64,000 bases of DNA from Colwellia sp. C1TZA3 (lineage in GTDB: Bacteria > Pseudomonadota > Gammaproteobacteria > Enterobacterales > Alteromonadaceae). The notes beneath the pieces are model-generated. The model was not told where the DNA came from. It was given only the letters and a program-made list of their open reading frames with translations, and made no database searches. Position 1 is the first letter of the stretch, and every line of letters begins with the position of its first letter. The stretch lies in the NCBI RefSeq assembly GCF_007954265.1, contig NZ_VOLS01000005.1, positions 45,241 to 109,240 of the forward strand, written 5' to 3'. Both the position numbers and the translations under genes were made by a program. Positions 1 through 10,445 of this stretch are shown here, in pieces.

Positions 1-97
1 TTATGTGTTTTTTTGTTCTTATTTTCTATTTATTGTTTTCTACTTTTGTTTTTCTTCACTCCCCATTTTCGTAAAATAAATTATTAATTTTGGGCAC

Positions 98-187
98 AAA
101 AAAACCATCAAGAGCGCTTCCAACCTATCGTCCCTGGATGCGCTACTAATGGTTTACAGTCTTGACTAAGACTATTTTTTCTTTTTT
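98..187. other. Two stem-loops, possible bidirectional terminator or small structured RNA
   Basis: Two inverted repeats lie side by side. At about 106-154 an imperfect hairpin pairs AAACCAT with ATGGTTT outside and AGCGC with GCGCT inside. Read on the minus strand it runs into a short T tract (from the A run near 100-105), as a terminator would. At 158-173 AGTCTT pairs with AAGACT around a 4-nt loop, and T-rich sequence follows on the plus strand to about 187. The gene to the left is outside the window, so the roles cannot be assigned. Confidence 0.35.
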
Positions 188-830
188 AATGCCGTTGGTC
201 GTAAAGATAGCACAACTCATCGCATAAGTTCACTTTATTTATGCGGCTAATTTCATCCATCAGAAAGTCTTTTTTTGGTGTTGTTTTTTAGCACTATATC
301 ACTCAAGATAACTATTAAAATTTACAGTAACTTACGCATCTAACTAACCCTTACAACATGTTTATAACCCACCGTTAGAGCGAATTAACACCTGGATTAT
401 TGGCTGCTAAAATAAACTTATTAATCATTATCAAAATTAGCATAGCTTTTGCTGGCATAGAAAAATCAACAACAAAAAATCTACACAGCAGATAAAATAG
501 CTTAATAAATAATCAACACAGGTTTCAACTACTTCGAAATAAAAACCAATCATGCCAGCCTGCGGCACATACCGATAGAAAGCCATATCACCCTAGCAAA
601 ACAGCGCTAAAGTGTTCTCATAGTAATTCAAAAAAGCCAGCAAACACCAGAAAAAACCAGAAAGCTGTCTAGCTGGGGTTAATATTTACAAGGTTTTATT
701 TGGCATGGGGTGATCACTAGCGATGGCGGCGGATAGCATATCCTAATACTAATATTTCATTACACTGAATGAATAAATTGGTTAATGAGCTGCATATTTG
801 TCAGCGAATATGACTGCATTATTTATCTTA
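188..830. other. Gene-free intergenic stretch
   Basis: No convincing open reading frame, RNA gene or repeat was recognised. A short inverted repeat (CGCATAA with TTATGCG, about 221-245) is the only structure noticed. The stretch is AT-rich and ends at the first copy of the 157-bp element. Confidence 0.4.
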
Positions 831-987
831 TACCAATCCCATTAAGTTATTGCTCACTTGTACTAGTTAAAATAGCTCAAGGCTGTGTTGCTCTCACTCC
901 CAATAGCCAACTATTGCTCAATCGAGCGCCTTACCTTGAATTATTTTTCCTGCGCACAACAAGATCACAAACTTAATGGAACTGGTA
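831..987 (+). mobile_element. 157-bp palindromic MITE, family A, copy 1
   Basis: The copy starts TACC, ends GGTA and is flanked by TTA on both sides (828-830 and 988-990), a 3-bp target duplication. The terminal inverted repeats are about 25 bp and imperfect. The centre can fold, with CCAATAGC facing TATTG and GCTC facing GAGC. By eye it differs from copy 2 (14484-14640) at only two positions, so spread was recent. It carries no gene. Its right end matches the left end of the insertion sequence at 63794 at 23 of 26 positions. Confidence 0.85.
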
Positions 988-1050
988 TTATAGTAGAAAC
1001 ATTCATCATGCTTATTGGTTGGTTTTTTTGACTGACTAAATCCCAGCAAC

Positions 1051-1081
1051 AAAAAAAGCAGCCTAAAATTAAGGCTGCTTT
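1051..1081 (-). terminator. Rho-independent terminator of glmS
   Basis: AAAGCAGCCT (1055-1064) pairs with AGGCTGCTTT (1072-1081). On the minus strand the stem is followed by a T run (the A run 1051-1057). It lies about 75 nt downstream of the glmS stop codon. Confidence 0.85.
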
Positions 1082-1153
1082 AAAATTTTCTAAGCTGTTG
1101 GTTAGTTTACAAGGCTAAATAACCGCCGCAATTTGTCAGCTTTTGACATCAAA

Positions 1154-2986
1154 TTATTCAACCGTTACCGACTTGGCCAAATTACGCGGTTGGTCAACAT
1201 CGGTACCTTTGATGATGGCAACATAGTACGACAGTAACTGTAACGGCAAGGTGTAAACAATAGGGGCAATTAAGTCATCACATACTGGCACATTGATCAC
1301 TTTCATGGTGTCATCGCTGCTAAAGTTAGCGTTTGAGTCAGCAAATACGTACATTAAACCACCCCGAGCACGTACTTCTTCAACATTAGATTTTAACTTT
1401 TCAATTAAATCGTTTTGAGGTGCTACAACAATAACTGGCATTTCTGCGTCAATTAACGCTAGTGGCCCATGTTTAAGTTCACCAGCCGCGTAAGCTTCAG
1501 CGTGAATGTATGAAATTTCTTTCAGCTTTAATGCCCCTTCCATCGCGATAGGATACTGGTCACCACGTCCTAAGAATAACGCATGATGCTTGTCAGCAAA
1601 ATCTTCTGCTAAGTCTTCAATTGAGCTCGCAAGCGCTAACACTTCTTCTAATTTACTCGGTAAGGTCATTAATGATTGTGCAATTTCGGTTTGCTTTTCT
1701 TTTGACATACCGTGATGCTGACCAATCGCTAAGGTCATCATTAATAAGCCCACCAGTTGGGTGGTAAAAGCTTTAGTTGAAGCAACGCCTATTTCAGCAC
1801 CGGCTTTAGTCATAAAAGCTAAATCAGATTCACGTACTAATGAAGAACCAGCAACATTACATATGGTTAAACTAGCGCGATAACCTATCTGTTTAGCTAA
1901 ACGCAAGGCGGCTAAGGTATCAGCAGTTTCGCCTGACTGTGAAATAGTCACTAACAAAGCATTTTTAGGTACATGTGATTGGCGATATCTAAATTCACTG
2001 GCAATTTCGATATTACATGACACGCCAGCTAGCGCTTCTAACCAATAGCGTGCCACCATACCTGAATGGTAACTAGTACCACAGGCAATAATTTGTACAT
2101 GTTCGATTTCTTGAAAAATATCATCAGCACCTTCTCCAAAAGTGTTGATATCTAAAACATTAGCCAACAAGCGACCTTCTAAAGTATTACGAATAGCGGT
2201 AGGTTGCTCGAAGGTTTCTTTTAGCATGTAGTGACGGTATTCACCTTTGTCGCCGGTATCATGGCTAACTTCAGATTCTTTCGCTTCGCGCTTGACGGGT
2301 TTACCGTCAGTATCAAAAACATTCACTTCAAAACGGGTAACTTCAGCAACATCACCTTCTTCTAAGAATGAAAATTTACGCGTCACCGGCAATAGTGCCA
2401 ACATATCTGAGGCGATAAAGTTTTCACCGACACCATAGCCAATCACTAATGGGCTGCCAGAACGTGCAACCACCACACGGTCTTTATCACGGGTATCAAG
2501 CACAACAGTGCCATAAGCCCCTTCTAGTTGTTTGACGGTCGCTTGAACCGCGCTTAATAAACTATTGCCTGATTTTAATTCATGATGCACTAAGTGAGCG
2601 ATAACTTCAGTGTCTGTTTCAGAGGTAAAGCTATAGCCTAAAGCTTGTAAACGTGTGCGTAAGGCATCATGGTTTTCAATAATGCCATTGTGCACAACCG
2701 CGATGGTTTCTGACGATATATGCGGATGAGCATTAGCTTCACTCGGCGCGCCATGTGTTGCCCAACGTGTATGCGCAATACCGGTGCCACCCGCTATTGG
2801 ATTAGCTTGCAATGCATCAGCAAGTTCTTGCACCTTACCTAGGCGACGGGCGCGCTGAAGTTGGTTATTATTATCAACAATTGCAACACCAGCAGAGTCA
2901 TAACCACGATATTCTAATCGCTTTAAACCTTCTACTAAGATGTCTGCTACATCACGCTGTGCGACAGCACCAACAATTCCACACAT
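1154..2986 (-). CDS. glmS: Glutamine--fructose-6-phosphate aminotransferase (isomerizing)
   Basis: Makes glucosamine-6-phosphate from fructose-6-phosphate and glutamine, the first committed step toward UDP-GlcNAc for peptidoglycan and LPS, in the cytoplasm. The 610-aa product matches the usual length (E. coli about 609). It begins MCGIVGA, so Cys2 is the N-terminal nucleophile of the class II glutaminase domain (about 1-240). Two SIS sugar-isomerase domains follow, with GTSYHSG near residue 300, SQSGETADT near 350, and the canonical C-terminus [11 protein letters not shown]. The gene lies 15 nt downstream of a DeoR-type regulator gene on the same strand, so the two are probably co-transcribed. 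A strong terminator follows. Confidence 0.98.
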   Translation of the reverse strand: MCGIVGAVAQRDVADILVEGLKRLEYRGYDSAGVAIVDNNNQLQRARRLGKVQELADALQANPIAGGTGIAHTRWATHGAPSEANAHPHISSETIAVVHNGIIENHDALRTRLQALGYSFTSETDTEVIAHLVHHELKSGNSLLSAVQATVKQLEGAYGTVVLDTRDKDRVVVARSGSPLVIGYGVGENFIASDMLALLPVTRKFSFLEEGDVAEVTRFEVNVFDTDGKPVKREAKESEVSHDTGDKGEYRHYMLKETFEQPTAIRNTLEGRLLANVLDINTFGEGADDIFQEIEHVQIIACGTSYHSGMVARYWLEALAGVSCNIEIASEFRYRQSHVPKNALLVTISQSGETADTLAALRLAKQIGYRASLTICNVAGSSLVRESDLAFMTKAGAEIGVASTKAFTTQLVGLLMMTLAIGQHHGMSKEKQTEIAQSLMTLPSKLEEVLALASSIEDLAEDFADKHHALFLGRGDQYPIAMEGALKLKEISYIHAEAYAAGELKHGPLALIDAEMPVIVVAPQNDLIEKLKSNVEEVRARGGLMYVFADSNANFSSDDTMKVINVPVCDDLIAPIVYTLPLQLLSYYVAIIKGTDVDQPRNLAKSVTVE

Positions 2987-3001
2987 ATTCTCTATCCTTT
3001 T

Positions 3002-3763
3002 TTAACTTGCGATAACAAGGTTAACGCCTTGTTTAATAATTTCACTTCGCACGTTTTCAGGCATGTCTGCATCTGTGATCAACGTGTGAATTTTACCCCA
3101 GGGTAATTCTAAATTAGGTATTTTTCGATTAAGTTTTTCTGAATCTAGCATTACGATGACTTCACGAGACACTTCAGCCATAACTCGGCTTAAACCTAGC
3201 AGTTCATTAAACGTTGTTGTACCGCGTGCTAAATCAATGCCATCGGCACCAATAAATAGCTGATCAAAGTCATAAGAGCGTAAAACACTTTCTGCCACTT
3301 GCCCTTGAAATGATTCCGAATGCGGGTCCCAAGTACCACCGGTCATCAATAATGTTGGTTCATTTTCTAGTGCGTGTAGATCAGAAGCTATGGCAAGTGA
3401 GTTAGTCATTACCACTAGGCCTTGTTTGACATTCAACTCACGCACTAAAGCTGATGTTGTACTACCACTGTCTAAAATAATACGATTATGGTCGCGAATC
3501 AGTGATGCTGCTTTTTTTGCGATCATTATCTTTCGTTTCGAAACTTTATCTGTTTTCGGCGCGATAATTTCATGAGGTAAAGGCACTGCGCCACCATATC
3601 TGCGCAGTAGTAAACCACTATTTTCTAGTACCGCCAGGTCCTTACGGATAGTAACTTCTGAGGTATCAAACATTTTTGCCAGCCTATCAACACTTACTTC
3701 ACCTAGGTTGCTTAGCTCGGCAATAATGGTGTGTCGACGTTGCTGAGTATTTCGTTTTGACAT
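3002..3763 (-). CDS. DeoR/GlpR-family transcriptional regulator, GlmR-like by position
   Basis: The 253-aa protein has an N-terminal DeoR winged helix (VDRLAKMFDTSEVTIRKDL, about residues 24-42) and a C-terminal sugar-phosphate sensor domain (DeoRC) with ILDSGSTTSALV and the FIGADGID motif. Family members bind phosphorylated sugars and control sugar-metabolism genes. Its place between glmU and glmS matches the DeoR-type GlmR gene upstream of glmS in Pseudomonas, so control of glmS by an amino-sugar phosphate is the likely role. That role is inferred from position and family. The exact ligand cannot be read from sequence. Confidence 0.88.
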   Translation of the reverse strand: MSKRNTQQRRHTIIAELSNLGEVSVDRLAKMFDTSEVTIRKDLAVLENSGLLLRRYGGAVPLPHEIIAPKTDKVSKRKIMIAKKAASLIRDHNRIILDSGSTTSALVRELNVKQGLVVMTNSLAIASDLHALENEPTLLMTGGTWDPHSESFQGQVAESVLRSYDFDQLFIGADGIDLARGTTTFNELLGLSRVMAEVSREVIVMLDSEKLNRKIPNLELPWGKIHTLITDADMPENVRSEIIKQGVNLVIAS

Positions 3764-4197
3764 TGCTTTCGTTTTACTCTTAAAAAGTTTCGGTTTAAAA
3801 CTTAGCTATTAAAACAAAAGCTGAAAATAAAAACAATATTTATCTAAAGATCGGTCACCAATTTACTTAAATATTGATTAAATTTAATGTGCTTTTTAGT
3901 CTAAATAGCAGATTTTGATATTATTGTCTGTTTACAGTTAATTTATTGATAATACCCGTTTGATAAATTAAGTGAGCTATTTTATACGCAGAAAAACAGC
4001 CAAAGATGAGGTTTTATTTAATAACTAGTTATTCTAATTATTAAATAACAAAATTATTGCTTATTTAAACCTGTAAAGGTAAGTAAAAAATGAGTGAGAT
4101 TAGTATAAATTAACAAAAAAAATAAAATGCGCTCATGTTTACACGAGTGCATTTATATCGTCATAAATTTTAATAAGATTATAACCCGTATATTAAG
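3764..4197. other. Intergenic region between glmU and the DeoR gene, with possible element remnant
   Basis: No gene was seen in this AT-rich gap of about 430 bp. It should hold the promoter of the DeoR-glmS pair near its left end. At 3953 a sequence beginning TACC, preceded by TAA and running through GATAAATTAAGTGAGC, resembles the end of the 160-bp B elements. No matching right end was found, so it is at most a decayed or truncated copy. The glmU terminator lies at the right side. Confidence 0.35.
4113..4154 (-). terminator. Probable terminator of glmU
   Basis: AAATGCGCTC (4125-4134) pairs with GAGTGCATTT (4145-4154) at nine of ten positions. On the minus strand the stem runs into T-rich sequence (the A-rich tract near 4113-4127). 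It sits about 45 nt after the glmU stop codon. Confidence 0.65.
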
Positions 4198-5559
4198 TTA
4201 TTTTTTGCTCGGGCGTTTCCAACCAGCAATATTTCGCTGTTTACCGCGCGCCACACTCAAGTCATGATCATCAACATTTTTAACAATAACCGAACCGGCG
4301 CCTGTTGTTGCCATTTCACCAATCGTAAGCGGTGCCACTAACGAAGCATTTGAGCCTATAAATGCGCCAGCGCCAATAACCGTTTTAGCTTTATTCACAC
4401 CGTCATAGTTACAAGTAATGGTGCCGGCACCAATATTAGCGTTGGCGCCTATTTCAGCATCACCTAAATAACTTAAGTGACCCGCTTTTGCACCTGTACC
4501 TAAGGTCGTTTTTTTCATTTCAACAAAGTTACCGACATGCGCATCACGCTTTAATTCTGTGCCTGGACGAATACGTGCAAATGGCCCTACTGAGGCTAAC
4601 TCACCAATAATGGCGCCTTCAATCATCGTATTAGGCTTAATTTCAGCGCCCCGACCGATAGTGCAGTTTTTCAAAATACAATTGGCGCCAATGATGGCGT
4701 TGTCGGCAATATCGACATTGCCTTCAAAAATACAGTTAATATCAATCACCACTTCTTGGCCAACGCTAACATGACCACGAATATCAATACGGTTAGGGTC
4801 ACGTAAACTTGCCCCAGCGATCATCAATTCTTCTGCTTTTCTTATTTGATAAGCGCGCTCTAAACCGGCAAGTTGCAAACGGTTGTTGGCACCTTCTACT
4901 TCAATTTCACTGTCAGGGTGAGCGGTGGCAATAAGCTTACCTTCGTGATGACAAGCGGCAATAATGTCCGTTAAGTAATATTCACCTTGGGCGTTATCGC
5001 TTGATAAATTCGCTAACCAGCGTTTTAAATCACCGCCATTAGCCAATAAAATACCCGTATTAGCTTCATTCACTAATAGTTGCTCAGCAGTGGCATCTTT
5101 TTGTTCAATTATGCCAACCACTGTGCCTGAGCTATCGCGCATAATACGACCATAGCCGGCTGGGTTAGCTAAATGCACGGTTAATAATGCCATGCCATTG
5201 TCAGGTTTAGCGGCAATTAAACGCTGTAATGTGCTCACCTTGGTTAAAGGTACATCACCATAAAGTACTAATACGTTTTCATCATCTGATAAAAATGGCG
5301 CTGCCATATCAACAGCATGACCTGTGCCTAATTGCTCCTTTTGTTCGACAAAGGTTAAGTCATCACCGGTGACTTTGGCTTTAAGCACATCACCACCAAA
5401 ACCATAAACTAAGTAAATATTTTCGCCATCAACTTGACGTGCCGCGTCAATCACATGAGAAACCATTGGCTTTTCAGCAACAGGATGAAGAACTTTAGGT
5501 AAAGCAGAGCGCATGCGAGTGCCTTTACCCGCCGCTAAGATAACAACAGAGAGAGCCAT
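4198..5559 (-). CDS. glmU: Bifunctional UDP-N-acetylglucosamine pyrophosphorylase / glucosamine-1-phosphate N-acetyltransferase
   Basis: Acetylates glucosamine-1-phosphate and then couples it to UTP, giving UDP-GlcNAc for the cell envelope. The 453 aa match the family length (E. coli 456). The N-terminal nucleotidyltransferase half carries LAAGKGTRM at about residues 7-15 and LYGDVPL near 100. From about residue 250 the C-terminal half is a left-handed beta-helix of hexapeptide repeats, with [11 protein letters not shown] and the acetyl-CoA region [10 protein letters not shown]. In many gammaproteobacteria glmU directly follows atpC. Here 9.5 kb of other genes separate them, and tex is divergent. 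Confidence 0.97.
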   Translation of the reverse strand: MALSVVILAAGKGTRMRSALPKVLHPVAEKPMVSHVIDAARQVDGENIYLVYGFGGDVLKAKVTGDDLTFVEQKEQLGTGHAVDMAAPFLSDDENVLVLYGDVPLTKVSTLQRLIAAKPDNGMALLTVHLANPAGYGRIMRDSSGTVVGIIEQKDATAEQLLVNEANTGILLANGGDLKRWLANLSSDNAQGEYYLTDIIAACHHEGKLIATAHPDSEIEVEGANNRLQLAGLERAYQIRKAEELMIAGASLRDPNRIDIRGHVSVGQEVVIDINCIFEGNVDIADNAIIGANCILKNCTIGRGAEIKPNTMIEGAIIGELASVGPFARIRPGTELKRDAHVGNFVEMKKTTLGTGAKAGHLSYLGDAEIGANANIGAGTITCNYDGVNKAKTVIGAGAFIGSNASLVAPLTIGEMATTGAGSVIVKNVDDHDLSVARGKQRNIAGWKRPSKK

Positions 5560-5832
5560 AATTTTTCCGATTATTTTTATAAAGTTACATAATTCAAGTT
5601 GTCATTAAACATAAACTGATTAACTTGGCATTAACGTATGCAGGCATTGTAACGTTAAATTAAATGCTTCTCTATTAAAATCAAATTAACCATTTAATCT
5701 GCAGAATTTTTTTCTTCCTGACAAGAAAAAATCTTAGCGGGTATATCGCACCTGACTAGCGTTTGGGTATATACTGTATACAACAAATACACGCTAAATA
5801 CCCCACTTTTATTTCACTAGGATCCCGTATAA

Positions 5833-8175
5833 ATGACCCCCATTGCTGAGCAAATAGCCAAAGAAATTGATGTAAAAACCAGCCAAATAAATGCTGCTAT
5901 AAACTTATTAGATGAAGGTGCAACGGTTCCTTTTATTGCTCGTTATAGAAAAGAAGTCACCCAAGGGCTTGATGACAACCATTTGCGCCACCTAGCACAA
6001 CGCTTAGTTTATTTGCGAGATTTAGCCGATCGTCGAAAAGTTATTATCAGCAATATTGAACAGCAAGGTAAATTAAGCCCTGCGTTAGCCACAGAACTCA
6101 ATAATGCCGACAATAAAACCCGTTTAGAAGATCTTTATTTACCCTTTAAACCAAAAAGAATAACTAAAGGGCAAATTGCCATTACTGCCGGCTTAGCGCC
6201 GTTGGCCAATAATATTTATAATAATTGGCAACTCGACCCTGAGCAAGAAGCAAAAGCTTTTATCAATAAAGAGCAAGGTTTTAGTGATATAAACTCAGTG
6301 CTTGAAGGCGCTCATTATATTCTGGTTGAGCGCTTTGCTGAAGACGCCAATTTAATCCAAAAATTACGCCGTCACTTACTTAAGCAAGCTCACTTGTGTA
6401 GTAAATTGCTCAAAGGCAAAGATAAAGAAGCCGCTAAATATCGTGATTACTTTCAACATTCTGAATTATTAAAGTCGGTACCGTCACACCGCATGCTTGC
6501 TATGTTGCGCGGTCGTAACGAAAAGCTATTATCATTAAATATTGATGCTGATCCCGGCCAAGAAGGCGAATTTTCAAGTGCACAACAGCTTATTACCGAA
6601 CATTTTAATTTACGCTTAACCGGACAAGCCGCGGCCACGTTTTTAACTAAAGTAGTTCAAACAACGTGGAAAACAAAACTCAGCAAAAGCTTAGAAACTG
6701 AATTATTAGGGCAATTACGTGAACAAGCAGAAGTAGAAGCTATCAAGGTTTTTTCTCGTAATTTAAACGACTTAATGATGGCAGCGCCTGCAGGACCAAA
6801 AACAACCTTAGGTTTAGATCCCGGTCTTAGAACTGGCTGTAAGTTAGCCATTGTTGACGCCACGGGTAAATTATTACAAACGGCGACTATATTTCCGCAT
6901 GCGCCACAAAATCATTGGGATAAATCAGTACGTACCTTAGTTAATTTATGCCAGCAACATAAAGTAGAATTAGTCGCGATAGGCAACGGCACCGCTTCAC
7001 GCGAAAGTGACCAACTTATTGCTGATGTTATTGCTAAATTAGACACTAATAAACCGACAAAAGTGATTGTTAGTGAAGCTGGCGCATCAGTCTATTCAGC
7101 ATCGGAATTTGCCGCGAAAGAATTTCCTGATTTAGACGTGTCAATTCGTGGTGCGGTATCAATTGCACGTCGCTTACAAGATCCACTCGCAGAGCTGGTT
7201 AAAATAGACCCAAAAGCGATTGGCGTTGGGCAATATCAACATGATGTTAGCCAAAGCCAACTCAGCCAAACCTTAGACAATGTTATCGAAGATTGTGTCA
7301 ACGCGGTTGGGGTTGACTTAAACAGCGCTTCTGCCGCTCTGTTATCACGGGTTTCAGGGTTAAACAAAACCATGGCAAATAATGTCGTGAGCTTTCGTGA
7401 TGAACACGGCCGATTTAACAATCGAAATGAATTAAAAAAGGTCGCACGCTTAGGGCCAAAAGCCTTTGAACAAGCCGCAGGGTTCTTGCGAATAAGTCAG
7501 GGTAATAACCCGCTAGACTATTCAGGTGTTCATCCTGAAACTTACCGCTTAGTTGAAGAAATTTTACAACAACTCGACACTGATATTAGTGATGTGATCG
7601 GTAATAAATCAGCGCTAGAAAAAATTAATATTGCAACCTTAACTAGTGATGCTTTTGGTTTGCTAACCATTAAAGACATTATTAGCGAGTTAGAAAAACC
7701 GGGCCGTGATCCTCGCCCAGAGTTTAAAACCGCAACCTTTCAAGCTGGTGTTAACACCATTAATGACCTTAAAGTCGGCATGATACTCGAAGGGGTTATT
7801 TCTAACGTGGCGAATTTTGGCGCTTTTGTTGATGTCGGTGTGCATCAAGACGGTTTAGTGCATATTTCTTCACTGACCGATAAATTTGTCAGTGATCCAC
7901 ATGAAGTTGTCAAAGCCGGTGAAGTGGTCAAAGTTAAAGTGACGGAGGTTGACCCACAACGTAAACGTATCAGTTTAACCATGCGCTTAGATGAAGTGAT
8001 AGCAGCAGTTAAAAATCAGTCCACAGAACAGTCTAAGAAAACGCAGCCGAATGACAAAAATACTAAACAGCCACAACAGAACAGACATAAAGCAAAAACA
8101 CAGCAACCAAAAGCCACCAATAATGCCGCTATGGGGAATGCCTTTGCTGACGCTTTTGCCAACCTAAAAAAATAA
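5833..8175 (+). CDS. tex: Tex-family RNA-binding transcription accessory protein (YhgF)
   Basis: Tex proteins bind nucleic acid and affect transcription; the precise function is unsettled. The 780-aa product has the family architecture: a helical N-terminal region, an RNase H-like YqgF domain starting at [11 protein letters not shown] (about 323-333), helix-hairpin-helix motifs around 495-565 ([18 protein letters not shown]), and an S1 RNA-binding domain at about 648-722 ([20 protein letters not shown]). It ends in a low-complexity Gln/Lys-rich tail. It is monocistronic, divergent from glmU across 273 bp. A weak stem-loop (AATAACTA with TAGTTATT) overlaps its stop codon. Confidence 0.95.
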   Translation: MTPIAEQIAKEIDVKTSQINAAINLLDEGATVPFIARYRKEVTQGLDDNHLRHLAQRLVYLRDLADRRKVIISNIEQQGKLSPALATELNNADNKTRLEDLYLPFKPKRITKGQIAITAGLAPLANNIYNNWQLDPEQEAKAFINKEQGFSDINSVLEGAHYILVERFAEDANLIQKLRRHLLKQAHLCSKLLKGKDKEAAKYRDYFQHSELLKSVPSHRMLAMLRGRNEKLLSLNIDADPGQEGEFSSAQQLITEHFNLRLTGQAAATFLTKVVQTTWKTKLSKSLETELLGQLREQAEVEAIKVFSRNLNDLMMAAPAGPKTTLGLDPGLRTGCKLAIVDATGKLLQTATIFPHAPQNHWDKSVRTLVNLCQQHKVELVAIGNGTASRESDQLIADVIAKLDTNKPTKVIVSEAGASVYSASEFAAKEFPDLDVSIRGAVSIARRLQDPLAELVKIDPKAIGVGQYQHDVSQSQLSQTLDNVIEDCVNAVGVDLNSASAALLSRVSGLNKTMANNVVSFRDEHGRFNNRNELKKVARLGPKAFEQAAGFLRISQGNNPLDYSGVHPETYRLVEEILQQLDTDISDVIGNKSALEKINIATLTSDAFGLLTIKDIISELEKPGRDPRPEFKTATFQAGVNTINDLKVGMILEGVISNVANFGAFVDVGVHQDGLVHISSLTDKFVSDPHEVVKAGEVVKVKVTEVDPQRKRISLTMRLDEVIAAVKNQSTEQSKKTQPNDKNTKQPQQNRHKAKTQQPKATNNAAMGNAFADAFANLKK

Positions 8176-8235
8176 CTATTACTTAGTTATTAATTGTCAG
8201 CTATAAGTTAAAAGCGAGATGTTAGAAACGACCCT

Positions 8236-8325
8236 ATAAGATGACCGTTCATCAATGTGAAATCCATACATGTAAGCTATTAGAGTAATGCAGGAGCAAT
8301 TACCGAGATGGCGATGAACGGCCTG
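8236..8325. repeat. Inverted-repeat remnant related to the interior of element C
   Basis: CCGTTCATC near the left end faces GATGAACGG near the right end. Read on the minus strand, the middle (TTGCTCCTGCATTACTCTAA) closely resembles the segment TGCTCCTGCGTTGCTCTAA inside element C at about 14262-14282. It is probably a decayed short repeat of a related kind. The boundaries are approximate. Confidence 0.4.
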
Positions 8326-8330
8326 AACAT

Positions 8331-8357
8331 AAAAAAGGGGAAGCAAAGAGCTTCCCC
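8331..8357 (-). terminator. Rho-independent terminator of the porin gene
   Basis: GGGGAAGC (8337-8344) pairs with GCTTCCCC (8350-8357) around the loop AAAGA. Read on the minus strand, a T run follows (8331-8336). A second small hairpin (AACCTC with GAGGTT, about 8362-8381) lies between it and the porin stop codon. Confidence 0.85.
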
Positions 8358-8400
8358 AAAATAACCTCGGTTGGGAGGTTAACTAACGCAAGATGTTAAA

Positions 8401-9537
8401 CTAAAGCACGTATTTAGCTGTAAATTGTGCGTAATCTGAATCAGCATTTTGATCTACTGATTCAAAGTTACCTACTTCAAAACCAAACGAAAGCTCTTTG
8501 GTATAACTTTTAAAGATATTAACGCCCCAATGTCTTCTATCAGCATCAGCAACGTCTGTTGTTGTTTTACCGTAAAATGCGGTACTGCGAATATCATCAC
8601 TCCAAAAATGGCGATAAGCAACCATATACGAGGTTGATTCTTCTACTTCTTCGCCGACTAAATCACGTGCCGCTACTACACCAACATAACGTCCAGTTTC
8701 ACCACCGTGCACTTGAAAACGAAAATCATCTTTACCAAACGTGTTTATTTTACCCGAAATACCGTAACCAATTGCTGTTTCTGTATCACTAACTATACCA
8801 GTTACAGCTGCTACAGATGGTTTAATTGTCATAAGCTCACCAGTTATAGCATCTGTAACTGTTACTGCTGGGGTAAAGGCTACAGGAGTTACAGTCGCGG
8901 TATTTAATTGACGAGCTAAACCCGCAACAGAAACGTTACCCCAATCACCATTAAAGGTATATTTAACCACAACGTCAGGCATAGAATCTTGACTCGAGTC
9001 ACCTTTGTCAGATTCAGGGTTTTCTAAAGCGACTTGAAAGTTACCTTGGGTATAACGCACTTGCCCTTGTCTAATAAAGGCTACAGCGTTAAGCGGACCA
9101 GCAAAATCAACGGCGTCAACTAAAGAGCTGGTATTCATAAATGTTGACCATGTTTGACCAACCAAAATGTTTTTATATTTGATAAAGGCGTGGCGTAATC
9201 TTGGGTTTGCCGAGTTTGAAACAATTTCATTACCACCGCCGCCATGAAAATCTAACTCAATAAAGCCAGTTACATCACCATGCACATATTTAGTATTAAA
9301 ACGCGACTCTGTTGCACGAAGGCTAGTGCGAGAAATATCGCCAACGTTACCTGCACCAGCCCAATAATCATTAGTAATACTGTTAATATTACCGTCAACA
9401 TAACGTGCATCTAACTTGATATAACCACCAAAGGTAATGGTGTCTTCATCTGACAATTTAATTTCATAACCAGCTGTTGCGCTGCCAGCCATGGCTAAAA
9501 GGCCTGTTGCTAATAAAAGCTTTTTCTTATTAAACAT
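8401..9537 (-). CDS. Outer-membrane porin, DcaP-like
   Basis: The 378-aa protein begins with a signal peptide (MFNKKKLLLATGLLAMAGS, cleavage predicted after ATA near residue 22). The mature chain opens with strands of the type TFGGYIKLDARY, as in DcaP-like trimeric porins. The rest alternates short amphipathic strands and loops, and it ends in an aromatic/hydrophobic strand (QFTAKYVL) suited to BAM recognition. Such porins pass small, often anionic, organic solutes; the substrate here is unknown. The gene stands alone with its own terminator. Family assignment rests on the N-terminal pattern and overall beta-barrel character. Confidence 0.8.
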   Translation of the reverse strand: MFNKKKLLLATGLLAMAGSATAGYEIKLSDEDTITFGGYIKLDARYVDGNINSITNDYWAGAGNVGDISRTSLRATESRFNTKYVHGDVTGFIELDFHGGGGNEIVSNSANPRLRHAFIKYKNILVGQTWSTFMNTSSLVDAVDFAGPLNAVAFIRQGQVRYTQGNFQVALENPESDKGDSSQDSMPDVVVKYTFNGDWGNVSVAGLARQLNTATVTPVAFTPAVTVTDAITGELMTIKPSVAAVTGIVSDTETAIGYGISGKINTFGKDDFRFQVHGGETGRYVGVVAARDLVGEEVEESTSYMVAYRHFWSDDIRSTAFYGKTTTDVADADRRHWGVNIFKSYTKELSFGFEVGNFESVDQNADSDYAQFTAKYVL

Positions 9538-9678
9538 TTTACTTTCCCCGTGTGTTATTAACCTAAGAGCAACAATATTTATGCTCTGGTGGTGTTGTTA
9601 TCGTTTTAGTATCGCTTTAGTTTTTGATAGCGTATTTTTATAAAAAGTAGAAACCGTTATCGTTATTTTTATAATTTT

Positions 9679-10158
9679 TTATGCTGCATGCTTCATAGCT
9701 ATGTTTTGAGATTTTAATATTTTTCTAGAAACATTTTTATTTTCAGTGTTCGGCAATTGATCAACAAATTTGATGATCTCAGCCTGAGCAAATTCCCCCA
9801 AACAACCAGCAAGCTTTGCATTTATAGTATTTGATAATGTTGACCATTCAGTAGCCGGGTTATTTAACTCAACATAGACATGAAGCGCGTTGCCTTTTTT
9901 TTCGTGAGGCACACCAAATACAACAACCTGATTAACACCTGTTAATTGCTCAATAAATGTTTCTATTGTTTGGTGAGCAACACGATAGCTACTGACCTTA
10001 TCAGCAGATGTAGCTTGTGAAACTAACCAGATATAATCTTGCTCACGAGCTAGTACGGTATCTTCATCGACAAAATTTTTGTCCATAAAATAAAACCATT
10101 CACCATGACTCGACTGCAACCAAGACAATTGTATTTGTTGACCACTCTGATTAGGCAT
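9679..10158 (-). CDS. Orphan AMP-binding-enzyme C-terminal domain protein, degenerate active site
   Basis: This 159-aa protein resembles only the C-terminal (AMP_C) lid domain of acetyl/propionyl-CoA synthetases. The matches are DYIWLVSQATSADKVSSYRV (41-60, compare DGYYWITGRVDD...SGHR), VVVFGVPHEKKGNALHVYV (78-96) and LPNTENKNVSRKIL (135-148, compare LPKTRSGKIMRRIL). The large adenylate-forming domain is absent. The hinge Arg/Asp are replaced, and the lysine normally acylated or catalytic is Asn142. An AGAGAG ribosome-binding site precedes the ATG, so it looks translated. It may be a remnant or a repurposed binding domain; no function is assigned. Confidence 0.7.
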   Translation of the reverse strand: MPNQSGQQIQLSWLQSSHGEWFYFMDKNFVDEDTVLAREQDYIWLVSQATSADKVSSYRVAHQTIETFIEQLTGVNQVVVFGVPHEKKGNALHVYVELNNPATEWSTLSNTINAKLAGCLGEFAQAEIIKFVDQLPNTENKNVSRKILKSQNIAMKHAA

Positions 10159-10247
10159 ATCACTCTCTATTGCATCACTTTGATCGAATTTTAATCAAAA
10201 CTATTTATGATGTTAGTAACAGTAGAGAGTCAGCGTTAATTTATAAA

Positions 10248-10295
10248 TTAGACCTAAGTCTAAAATTGACAAAAAATAGCCTAGACTTTAGTCTA
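10248..10295. promoter_or_regulatory. Two matching palindromes flanking a TTGACA box, candidate operators
   Basis: TTAGACCTAAGTCTAA (10248-10263) and TAGACTTTAGTCTA (10282-10295) are near-perfect palindromes sharing the arms TAGAC and GTCTA. Their centres are 33 bp apart, about three helical turns. A consensus -35 hexamer TTGACA (10266-10271) lies between them. The intergenic region divides the orphan AMP_C gene from the S9 peptidase. Binding of a dimeric repressor is inferred; the regulator is unknown. Confidence 0.45.
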
Positions 10296-10445
10296 CATAG
10301 AGTAAAAATCAATGAATTAACCGCGAGTCAGTGGTTAGTTATCGCAATCAATATTCACCTGGTCGATAATGTCTACAGTACCGTTATATGAAATGATAAG
10401 ATTTTGAAAATACTATTTTTATAACTAATAAACTCAAGGTTCTTC

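Noticed and set aside
785..976. A 63-codon open frame, with similar frames at 14538-14756, 28280-28465 and 44093-44284
   Set aside because: All four lie in copies of the 157-bp A element or its edges. They are reading-frame by-products of a palindromic repeat and have no ribosome-binding site or consistent start.
5768..5800. LexA-box-like sequence TACTGTATAC before tex
   Set aside because: Only one half matches CTGT; the ACAG half is absent. The short GTATA/TATAC dyad is likely chance in AT-rich DNA.
10170..10391. A 73-codon open frame upstream of the S9 peptidase
   Set aside because: It spans the promoter region with the paired palindromes, has no recognisable protein similarity and no good ribosome-binding site.
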